DNA from: JACTOJ01 sp032335695
Lineage (GTDB): Bacteria; Bacillota; Clostridia; Clostridiales; Clostridiaceae
Direction: 5' to 3'
Length of the DNA: 64,000 bases
NCBI RefSeq assembly: GCF_032335695.1
Contig: NZ_JACTOJ010000017.1
Location: forward strand, 50,583-114,582
How positions within the stretch are numbered: position 1 is the stretch's first letter; each line of letters starts with the position of its first letter. Under the pieces are notes generated by a model. That model was not told where the DNA came from, searched no databases, and worked only from the letters and a program-made list of their open reading frames with translations. Both the position numbers and the translations under genes were made by a program. Shown piece after piece: positions 58,179-64,000 of the stretch.

Positions 58179-58191
58179 GGAGGATTTTAAA

Positions 58192-58392
58192 GTGACCCAA
58201 GGTAAGAGGATACGATTATTAATATTAAGTGCGATTATTCTTTTTATAGATTTTTCAATAATGAGTAAGTTATCAACATACATATGGAAACTAAACATAG
58301 ATGAATTATATCAGGTATGTTTGATAGCGGTATGTCATATTGGAATATTATTTATACTTTTACTAATGGCATACTACTTTTTAGTAGGGTAA
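58192..58392 (+). CDS. Small membrane protein
   Basis: 66 residues, GTG start with AAGGAGG upstream. Two transmembrane helices (about 9-25 and 43-64). No family recognised. Confidence 0.55.
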   Translation: MTQGKRIRLLILSAIILFIDFSIMSKLSTYIWKLNIDELYQVCLIAVCHIGILFILLLMAYYFLVG

Positions 58393-58435
58393 TGAAAATT
58401 CAAGCCGCAAACGCTAAATAAAAAAATTTTACATT

Positions 58436-58564
58436 CGTATACGTAAAGGTATACCTTTGCGCATACGGATATAAGTATAAAAAACTATATTCGTAAAATA
58501 TAACAAAATATTTACGAAAATATACGTAAATGTTTTGACCTTTGCGAAGAATATATTATATAAT
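58436..58564 (+). promoter_or_regulatory. Strong promoter with three overlapping TACGTAAA operators
   Basis: -35 TTGACC (58535-58540), 18-bp spacer, -10 TATAAT (58559-58564). Upstream lie a 32-base palindrome (58436-58467; 14 of 16 pairs; centre GGTATACC), TTCGTAAA...TTTACGAA (58490-58518) and ATTTACG...CGTAAAT (58510-58531). The half-site TACGTAAA recurs. Few places in the window are so clearly built for regulation. Confidence 0.75.
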
Positions 58565-58670
58565 ATACTTATAAACAATAATTGTTGTTAAAAATAAAAT
58601 AAAAAAATAATTCACAATGCAAAATTACGAAAATACTGGAAATAAAATATTATAAAGGAGCGTTTAGCAT

Positions 58671-58853
58671 ATGGATAAAACTAAAAAAGAATTAATAGAA
58701 GAAGTTCAACAGTATTTGAAAAAAATTAAAGTTAATAATGACCTTGATCTTAAAGAGTTTGAAAGGGTTGTAGTTACTGCTGCTAATAATGTATCTCGTG
58801 AATTTAAAGGAAATGAACAATTAGAACTACCCGTAAGGAGTAGTAACAAATAA
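58671..58853 (+). CDS. Small hypothetical protein behind the operator promoter
   Basis: 60 residues, AAAGGAG upstream. Charged helical (TKKELIEEVQQYLKKIKVNN). First gene after the TACGTAAA promoter. No family recognised. Confidence 0.5.
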   Translation: MDKTKKELIEEVQQYLKKIKVNNDLDLKEFERVVVTAANNVSREFKGNEQLELPVRSSNK

Positions 58854-58881
58854 ATATGATACCAAGATTTTTATAACTTTA

Positions 58882-58918
58882 TTGCATAATACAAAACTAG
58901 GACAGCCTATGAAAATAA
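58882..58918 (+). repeat. Post-stop element, copy at 58.9 kb
   Basis: TTGCATAATACAAAACTAGG, then ACAGCCTATGAAAATAAT. Nearly the same as the copy at 51.3 kb. Confidence 0.7.
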
Positions 58919-58940
58919 TACTGCGCAAGTGAGGTGAGGA

Positions 58941-59318
58941 ATGTTGAATGAAATACCATTACAATTGCAATGTGCCTATTGTATCAGGAATAGCAACCAT
59001 GGTGGAGAATGCAGAGAAACACGTAATATACCAGGATGCTTAATATTTAAAGTAGATGAACGTGGATGTATACGTAATGCTGATTTAATGTTACCATTTC
59101 CTTTATATTATGACATACCACCATTAAAAACCTGGTCGGATGATTGGCAAATCAAAGGAGTAAATACAGAAGTGAAAATAAATTGGATTAATAATTTGCA
59201 GTGGGATACAAAGAGAGGTGTTTTAATTGTTTATTGTAATTGCGATTATTTCGTAAATGAGTACCATGAAAATTACGTTGAGCAAAGAGAAAAGCCTATA
59301 TTAAAAGTTATAAAGTAA
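58941..59318 (+). CDS. Hypothetical protein with Cys-rich start
   Basis: 125 residues. CAYCIRNSNHGGECRET and IPGCLIF hold four cysteines of zinc-site type. The C-terminal part contains FPLYYDIPPLKTWSDDW, a recurring phrase of phage and plasmid proteins of unknown role. GAGGTGAGG upstream. Confidence 0.55.
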   Translation: MLNEIPLQLQCAYCIRNSNHGGECRETRNIPGCLIFKVDERGCIRNADLMLPFPLYYDIPPLKTWSDDWQIKGVNTEVKINWINNLQWDTKRGVLIVYCNCDYFVNEYHENYVEQREKPILKVIK

Positions 59319-59373
59319 CTTACAATTTAAAAGCTGCATCTTTCAAAATATGCGAATTTGAAAGGAGAAAAAG

Positions 59374-59808
59374 ATGGTTACTAATGTTATTGTAAAAAAT
59401 AAACTTACGGGTGCTCTATTAGAAACTGAAAAAGATGGTTTATATATAAATTTTACTATTGAAGCAGATGGAACAATGGCGATAGAGGATATTGGAACTT
59501 GTACTGATAACTCAACTTGTACAGAACAAGTTCCAATAGAGACAGAACTAAATCCTAATGACTTTGAATTAATTCATGTAGAAATTATTAAAGATTTTCC
59601 TACACAAGAGGAGATTAAATCAAGTAAAAAGTTAAGTGAAATAGTAAAAGAAATAGAAGATACAGGCGGGATATCAGATTGTTATTTACACCATAATTAT
59701 TTCGGTGGTGAATTAGAATTAAATATAGAATTTAATAATGAAGCTGCAGATACTATTCTTAAAAAAAGTGGCATTAGAGAATTTGAAGCGTCTGCATATT
59801 GGGAATAG
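59374..59808 (+). CDS. Hypothetical acidic protein
   Basis: 144 residues. Beta-rich with several short acidic stretches (TEKDGLYINFTIEADG). AAAGGAG upstream. No family recognised. Confidence 0.5.
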   Translation: MVTNVIVKNKLTGALLETEKDGLYINFTIEADGTMAIEDIGTCTDNSTCTEQVPIETELNPNDFELIHVEIIKDFPTQEEIKSSKKLSEIVKEIEDTGGISDCYLHHNYFGGELELNIEFNNEAADTILKKSGIREFEASAYWE

Positions 59809-59882
59809 ACCTCTAACGCAATTCACTAATAGGACAAGTAACGGTGTTATGGATAGGATACTAATCAGAAGGGAAGATAAGA

Positions 59883-60068
59883 ATGAAAAAAATATCAAAT
59901 TTTAAGATCTATATTGTTTCATCAATTATTGGTGGGCTTATATTAAACGTACTTAACGTTGAATTGAATCTATCTATGGCTCAAACAATATTAGGTAGCA
60001 GTGCATATACAGTTATTTTAATATGTTTAGGAGTTTATTTAATAACGATAAGAAAACATAAGTGGTAA
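59883..60068 (+). CDS. Small two-helix membrane protein
   Basis: 61 residues, two hydrophobic segments (about 8-26 and 35-53). GAAGGGAAG upstream. Its end overlaps the upstream part of the radical-SAM frame, not its start. No family recognised. Confidence 0.5.
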   Translation: MKKISNFKIYIVSSIIGGLILNVLNVELNLSMAQTILGSSAYTVILICLGVYLITIRKHKW

Positions 60069-60148
60069 TAATATTTCAAAACTTAAATTCAGATACTTCA
60101 GGGGATATACATCTAATGAAAAAAGTACGAACACCAGGGGGTGAAAAG

Positions 60149-61051
60149 GTGAAAGTAGCATTAATAGATGTTGATGGACATAACTTCCCTAACTTGGTAT
60201 TAATGAAAATATCAAGTTATCATAAAAGTTTAGGTGATACTGTAAGTTGGTACGAGCCTTTCAATGCCGTTATAAATCCGTATGACAGAGTTTATATGGC
60301 AAAGGTATTTACATTCACTGAAGATTATCAATATCCAATCTATGCAAAGGAAATTGTAAAAGGTGGCAGCGGGTATGATTTAGAAAATAAACTTTCCTAT
60401 GAGATAGAACATCAATATCCTGATTATCAACTATATGGCATCACAGATACAGCATATGGATTTCTTACAAGAGGCTGCCCTAGAGGGTGTGATTTCTGTA
60501 TAGTTGGTAAAAAAGAAGGAAGATGCAGCTATAAGGTAGCTGATTTAAAAGAGTTTTGGAATGGACAGAAAGAAATAAAACTGCTAGACCCAAATTTGTT
60601 AGCAGCTCCTGAACATATAGAGTTACTTGAGCAGTTAGTAGAGAGTAGCGCATGGGTGGATATAACGCAGGGATTTGATATTAGATTGACTAATCCTAAA
60701 AACATAGAATTAATAAAGCAAATGAAAGTAAAAATGCTACACTTTGCTTGGGATAAAGAAAAAGATGAAAAGGACATACTTGAAAAGTTGAAGCAGTTTA
60801 AGAAACTTACAGGCTTTAATCATAGAAAAATGGGCGTTTATATGCTTACTAACTTTGATACAACCTTTGAATATGACCTTTACAGGGTATATAAACTTAA
60901 AGAACTCGGTTATGATCCATACGTCATGATTTATGATAAGATGAATGCTCCTCGAAATATACGGTTACTTCAAAGATGGGTGAACAATAAAATAATCTTT
61001 AGGAGTGGCACCGCTGAAACTTTTGAGCAATACAATGAGAAAATTGGTTAA
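60149..61051 (+). CDS. Radical SAM enzyme
   Basis: 300 residues from GTG 60149, chosen because GGGGGTG is just upstream; the protein then begins MKVALIDVDGHNFPNLVLMK, a normal first strand. CPRGCDFC (C-x3-C-x2-C) near residue 110 binds the Fe-S cluster. TRGCPRGCDFCIVGKKEG and QGFDIRLTNP are typical of a family found in Firmicute phages. No SPASM domain or peptide-binding domain is visible. Substrate unknown. It is the most enzyme-like gene of the array. Confidence 0.82.
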   Translation: MKVALIDVDGHNFPNLVLMKISSYHKSLGDTVSWYEPFNAVINPYDRVYMAKVFTFTEDYQYPIYAKEIVKGGSGYDLENKLSYEIEHQYPDYQLYGITDTAYGFLTRGCPRGCDFCIVGKKEGRCSYKVADLKEFWNGQKEIKLLDPNLLAAPEHIELLEQLVESSAWVDITQGFDIRLTNPKNIELIKQMKVKMLHFAWDKEKDEKDILEKLKQFKKLTGFNHRKMGVYMLTNFDTTFEYDLYRVYKLKELGYDPYVMIYDKMNAPRNIRLLQRWVNNKIIFRSGTAETFEQYNEKIG

Positions 61052-61112
61052 GTTCGTCTTTCAAACAGCAGCCTCAAAAGCTGAAATTTTGACGAAGCGT
61101 TCACAGATTATT

Positions 61113-61143
61113 CATAATAGGTCTCACTGTGAGACCTATTATG
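61113..61143. promoter_or_regulatory. 14-bp hairpin without T-run
   Basis: CATAATAGGTCTCA/TGAGACCTATTATG with a 3-base loop, 38 bases before the next ATG. Lacks a U-run after it, so mRNA stabilising or processing is more likely than termination. Confidence 0.5.
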
Positions 61144-61180
61144 AAAAAATGAAGAAATAAAAATTGATGGGAGGATTACT

Positions 61181-61576
61181 ATGGAAAGAGAACTACTCAG
61201 AAAAGGTGATAAGGTTGTTATGCATACTTGTGGTGAATCCGAGGGAGAAAACTATGGTAAGGTATGGACATGTAGGACAGATGAGTTTATGCATGAAGGT
61301 AAAAATCCGTATGGATTAGTATTCCTTGAAGGATTTAGTGGAAGTTTTGCTACTGAATTTCTGCAAAAGATTGACTTTAACAGTATAAATTTAAAGGAAG
61401 AAGCTGGTTGTTACGCTTCTTGCGAGTGTGGCTATATCACTGAATCAATGCCAATTAAGGATTTATTGTATAAGCTATCTGAGGATGGAGGCTATATAAT
61501 TTCAGATAAAGAGGGCGGATATTATAGCCAATGTCCAAATTGTGGGGAAAGCACTTTAAATTATTGGGTTGATTGA
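61181..61576 (+). CDS. Zinc-ribbon hypothetical protein
   Basis: 131 residues. Cys pairs CYASCECG near residue 70 and CPNCGE near 121 form a likely zinc ribbon. The N-terminal half is beta-rich (GDKVVMHTCGESEGENYGKV). TGGGAGG upstream. No family recognised. Confidence 0.55.
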   Translation: MERELLRKGDKVVMHTCGESEGENYGKVWTCRTDEFMHEGKNPYGLVFLEGFSGSFATEFLQKIDFNSINLKEEAGCYASCECGYITESMPIKDLLYKLSEDGGYIISDKEGGYYSQCPNCGESTLNYWVD

Positions 61577-61610
61577 TTCGCAATGCAAAACCAGGTGATG
61601 CTTCTTCATG
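61577..61610 (+). repeat. Post-stop element, copy at 61.6 kb
   Basis: TTCGCAATGCAAAACCAGGT then GATGCTTCTTCATG. The first 20 bases follow the consensus; the second half is diverged. Confidence 0.55.
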
Positions 61611-61644
61611 GATCATATACACCTAATTATAAGGGGGAGTTTAT

Positions 61645-61998
61645 GTGAAGCAAGTTGATAATGAAAATTATAGTGATCCATTTGAATATATACCAGTGAT
61701 ATTATTAGGTGATATATTATTGACTATTTTTAAATTCAAAATTTTTAATACGCATAATCAAAATATATTTGCAACTGCATTTTCAAATATATTGAGGACT
61801 ATTTATAGCTGTATACAATTACCTTTTAGTGTTATGGTCTTTTTCTTCTCGGTATCAGCATTTTTAACTGTTATGCTAATAAAAGATAATAGCGTTGATA
61901 GAAAAACTTTAAATGGAAATATAAAACTCTTAATTGTATCAATAATAATTAGTCTTTCCATACTAATAATTTCATTAATTTCTTACCATATTTTATAG
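61645..61998 (+). CDS. Small membrane protein
   Basis: 117 residues, GTG start after GGGGGAG. Two or three hydrophobic segments (about 14-33, 54-75, 88-113). No family recognised. Confidence 0.5.
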   Translation: MKQVDNENYSDPFEYIPVILLGDILLTIFKFKIFNTHNQNIFATAFSNILRTIYSCIQLPFSVMVFFFSVSAFLTVMLIKDNSVDRKTLNGNIKLLIVSIIISLSILIISLISYHIL

Positions 61999-62088
61999 AA
62001 TAACCAAAATTTTTAATAATCGGTTTAATAATTGTACAAGCATTAGTATATATATTGAGATTAGGACGAAGTTTCAGGAGGTGTAATT

Positions 62089-62388
62089 TTGGTAGCGGAA
62101 CAAATTTTAATTAATGATTTACTGCATGAACTTGAAATTAAGAGTATCGTTTCTGTTTTAGATAAATTAAACCTTGGAGAGCATTGTAAAATAAAAGGAA
62201 TTGATATTAAGTATGTTGGAATGAATCAGGAAGCTCCTTCGTATGGGCGAAGGACATATAAATATAAAAATGGAGTTGCTTTTGGAACATGGAGCTTAGC
62301 AGCTAGACTATATTTCAATGATTTAAATTCACCAGGTGAATGCAGATGGGTAGATGGCCATTGTGTGTTATGGAAATTAGATAGTTGA
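62089..62388 (+). CDS. Hypothetical protein
   Basis: 99 residues, TTG start after AGGAGGTG. Helical start, then a beta-type end (YGRRTYKYKNGVAFGTWSLA). No family recognised. It overlaps the ribosome site of the next gene. Confidence 0.5.
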   Translation: MVAEQILINDLLHELEIKSIVSVLDKLNLGEHCKIKGIDIKYVGMNQEAPSYGRRTYKYKNGVAFGTWSLAARLYFNDLNSPGECRWVDGHCVLWKLDS

Positions 62389-62411
62389 AAAAATGTGAAG
62401 GAGGTAATTGT

Positions 62412-62636
62412 ATGAAAAATGTATTAAGTAAAAATAGCAAAGCCTCATTGAAGGAAAAAATAGAATATGTAAATGAGCTAGGTGGAAAAGACCCAACTTT
62501 AAATTTTCTCATAAACCTAGAAAATGGAGGATTAGGACATTTAACTATTACTGAAGCGTTAGATGCACTTGCAACTCGTACATCAATAGAATTACCTAAT
62601 AGAAAGCGTAGTTTGATAGTTGAAGAAGTTCCCTGA
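62412..62636 (+). CDS. Hypothetical protein
   Basis: 74 residues from ATG 62412, with GAAGGAGG immediately upstream; an earlier ATG at 62385 lies before the ribosome site. Small soluble helical protein. Followed at once by a post-stop element (CTGAGCAGCAGCTCTTGAAAA). Confidence 0.5.
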   Translation: MKNVLSKNSKASLKEKIEYVNELGGKDPTLNFLINLENGGLGHLTITEALDALATRTSIELPNRKRSLIVEEVP

Positions 62637-62696
62637 GCAGCAGCTCTTGAAAATATTAAACCAAAAGGGATTTAGCGGAGTTCATTTGCATATTAG

Positions 62697-62801
62697 AAAC
62701 AAAGGCAAAAATATGTTGATTTTACTTGTGTGGATTGTGGCAATTTTATTAGACTGTTTTATAAAAATGACGAAGATGATACTCTTCTGGAAGAATATTA
62801 A
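62697..62801 (+). pseudogene. Zinc-ribbon remnant
   Basis: A start-less reading YVDFTCVDCGNFIRLFYKND then DTLLEEY ends at TAA 62799. It has a CVDC pair and a clean protein-like end, so it is probably the tail of a frameshifted small gene. A competing long reading in another frame (62620-62934) is judged accidental. Confidence 0.35.
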
Positions 62802-62826
62802 TTCGCCATACAAAACGGAGGTAACT

Positions 62827-62934
62827 ATGAAGATCAAAAAAGTTACAGAGGTTTTACTTTTTATCCTAACTTGGCCATTTAGAATATTTATGCTTGCTTT
62901 GTTTTACATAGTTACATTTTTTAAATATTTATAG
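62827..62934 (+). CDS. Very small membrane protein
   Basis: 35 residues from ATG 62827 with CGGAGG upstream. One transmembrane stretch (EVLLFILTWPFRIFMLALFY). Chosen in place of the longer overlapping reading because of its ribosome site. Confidence 0.4.
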   Translation: MKIKKVTEVLLFILTWPFRIFMLALFYIVTFFKYL

Positions 62935-62940
62935 GAATGG

Positions 62941-62982
62941 TCACAATACAAAACGCTGCTGATCAGCAGCAACAATGAAAAT
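62941..62982 (+). repeat. Post-stop element, copy at 62.95 kb
   Basis: TCACAATACAAAACGCTGCT then GATCAGCAGCAACAATGAAAAT. The middle forms a perfect hairpin GCTGCTGATCAGCAGC. Confidence 0.65.
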
Positions 62983-63001
62983 CAACGAAGGAGGTATGTA
63001 T

Positions 63002-63235
63002 ATGACAATCAATCTACCATGCGAACCAGGCGCAAAAGTTTATTGTGTAGAAAGTAACAATATTACCGAGAGAGAGGTTATTTGCTTTTTAGTTGGTATA
63101 TCTGGAACTTACGCTACATGCTATCAACAAAAAGCGAAAGTAAAGACATATGATGCATCATTTGATATGTTCGGAAAGACGATATTTTTATCAAGGACAG
63201 AGGCGCAACGCAGTCTACCAAAGCCAACAGTTTAA
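63002..63235 (+). CDS. Hypothetical protein
   Basis: 77 residues from ATG 63002 (GAAGGAGG upstream; the earlier ATG at 62975 is inside the post-stop element). Beta-rich barrel-like sequence (LPCEPGAKVYCVESN, ICFLVGISGTYATCYQQK). Resembles small phage proteins with the same PCEPG-KVYC start; function unknown. Confidence 0.55.
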   Translation: MTINLPCEPGAKVYCVESNNITEREVICFLVGISGTYATCYQQKAKVKTYDASFDMFGKTIFLSRTEAQRSLPKPTV

Positions 63236-63287
63236 ATACGCATTTCAAAACTTAAATGTAAGAGATATAAGAAAAGGAGCGTAAATA

Positions 63288-63455
63288 ATGGAATATAGTT
63301 TTGAAAAATTAAAAGAGTTAGAAAATGAATTAAAAGAATTGGGCTATTCTAATAAGCTAATAGATGAAATTGCAGGTAGTAATGAAGCAAAAGGATTAAG
63401 TGAACAAATAGATAATTTAGTCGCAGAAGTTGAGGAATGTGGTAGTAACCAATAG
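63288..63455 (+). CDS. Very small helical protein
   Basis: 55 residues from ATG 63288, AAAGGAG upstream. Entirely acidic helix (EYSFEKLKELENELKELGYS). No family recognised. A post-stop element with CTACAAATCTAGGACAACC follows. Confidence 0.5.
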   Translation: MEYSFEKLKELENELKELGYSNKLIDEIAGSNEAKGLSEQIDNLVAEVEECGSNQ

Positions 63456-63516
63456 TTCGGACTACAAATCTAGGACAACCTATGTGTCCATTAGATAGGA
63501 AGGATGGTGAAGATGA

Positions 63517-63855
63517 ATGAAGAAGATTTTAGAGGTAATTGCTTGTGCTTCTATATTATTGGTAATAATCGCCAGTATATATGGAGGAAAAAAGTTTATT
63601 GAATATAAATATGAGCAATATAAGAATATTCAAACTGCTAAAAATATCCTTGCTCAATTTACAAAGGACGAATTAAGTAAAGATAGTATTGACGAAGACG
63701 ATTATGATAATTTTTCTAAAGAGCTAAATGCTGTAAATGTTAAAGAAGAAAATATTATTCTAAAAAATGGGACAGAAACATTTAAAGGCAAAGATATTGT
63801 AAATAAAACATTACAATATAACTCCAAACTCACCATAAATATGAATTTAAACTGA
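63517..63855 (+). CDS. Small membrane-anchored protein
   Basis: 112 residues with one N-terminal transmembrane helix (about 4-22) and an acidic soluble tail. GGTGAAGATGA upstream. No lipobox. No family recognised. Confidence 0.5.
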   Translation: MKKILEVIACASILLVIIASIYGGKKFIEYKYEQYKNIQTAKNILAQFTKDELSKDSIDEDDYDNFSKELNAVNVKEENIILKNGTETFKGKDIVNKTLQYNSKLTINMNLN

Positions 63856-63857
63856 AA

Positions 63858-64000
63858 ATGAAAATAAGGCGAGGTATAATATTAAGAAATCATTTCAGAA
63901 GGAAATATATAAAAGCACGTAAAGAAATGAAAATAGAGTTGAAAGCTTTGATGAAAGATAATGTAACTTTAATGATGTTAATAAGAGATATTTATATAGC
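63858..64000 (+). CDS. Partial duplicate of the 52.3-kb gene, cut by the window end
   Basis: The first 47 codons repeat the gene starting at 52301 with one changed base (a TTG codon became TTA). It has an ATG start where the first copy has TTG. It runs off the window, so the rest of the duplication cannot be judged. Confidence 0.6.
   Translation, partial: MKIRRGIILRNHFRRKYIKARKEMKIELKALMKDNVTLMMLIRDIYI

Noticed and set aside
61113..61143. Intrinsic terminator
   Set aside because: Strong stem but no U-run on either side; listed as a structural element only.
62620..62934. 104-residue frame
   Set aside because: It starts inside the preceding gene, reads through a post-stop element, and competes with a zinc-ribbon remnant and a 35-residue gene that has a good ribosome site.

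Overview
The window looks like part of a large mobile replicon (a conjugative megaplasmid, or less likely an integrated conjugative element) from a low-GC Clostridium-type Firmicute. The reasons are very AT-rich DNA, strong AGGAGG-type ribosome sites, frequent TTG/GTG starts, Gram-positive secretion signals, and plasmid-type genes: a VirD4/TraG-like coupling ATPase, a replication-relaxation protein, topoisomerase III, a KfrA-like coiled-coil protein, a plasmid-type PLD nuclease and nucleoid protein NdpA. No rRNA, tRNA, CRISPR array or intact transposase was seen. Nearly all genes lie on the + strand.

Layout. 1-1.4 kb: 3' part of a primase-like replication gene. 1.9-6.8 kb: a cell-surface locus with an Ig-domain exoprotein, a membrane-anchored WxLIP-like protein and three near-identical tandem secreted subunits. 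Each subunit has a hairpin between its ribosome site and its start codon. 6.9-13.4 kb: DNA transfer genes (coupling ATPase, replication-relaxation protein, topoisomerase III). 13.4-17.8 kb: a YdjM-like membrane hydrolase, small minus-strand genes inside an inverted-repeat element, and an RRNPP-type quorum-sensing receptor followed by its own small peptide gene. 18-26.8 kb: a long compact operon ending in SNF2 ATPase, unknown protein, IbrA-like PP-loop enzyme, IbrB-like ParB protein, adenine-methylase-like protein and a small ribbon-helix-helix protein. 26.8-30.2 kb: a divergent ribbon-helix-helix operon and a KfrA-like coiled-coil gene. 30.2-32 kb: two genes bracketed by a roughly 260-bp direct repeat that carries a covarying terminator hairpin.

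32-36.5 kb holds a DUF4417 protein, a SWIM plus amidoligase protein, a class II glutamine amidotransferase and a gamma-glutamylcyclotransferase, the ingredients of a gamma-glutamyl or peptide-tagging pathway. 36.5-48.7 kb mixes regulators (winged helix, XRE/AbrB divergent pair), a CPBP protease, an MmcB-like nuclease, a partial N6-methylase, LysM, an RNA polymerase alpha-CTD-like protein, a PLD nuclease, DUF2786 and NdpA. 48.7-64 kb is an array of about 30 small, mostly unrecognised genes. Many are followed directly by variants of one 30-40 nt element. This stretch also holds broken genes (a C5 methylase, an acetyltransferase, a zinc ribbon) and a duplicated gene start at 52.3 and 63.9 kb.

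The strongest candidates for something undescribed are the post-stop element of the small-gene array, the strand-biased CCGCCGA heptamer (12 copies on +, none found on -), the ribosome site-hairpin-AUG leader, the RRNPP receptor/peptide pair and the SNF2/IbrAB/methylase operon. All calls are from reading the sequence; no database search was run.
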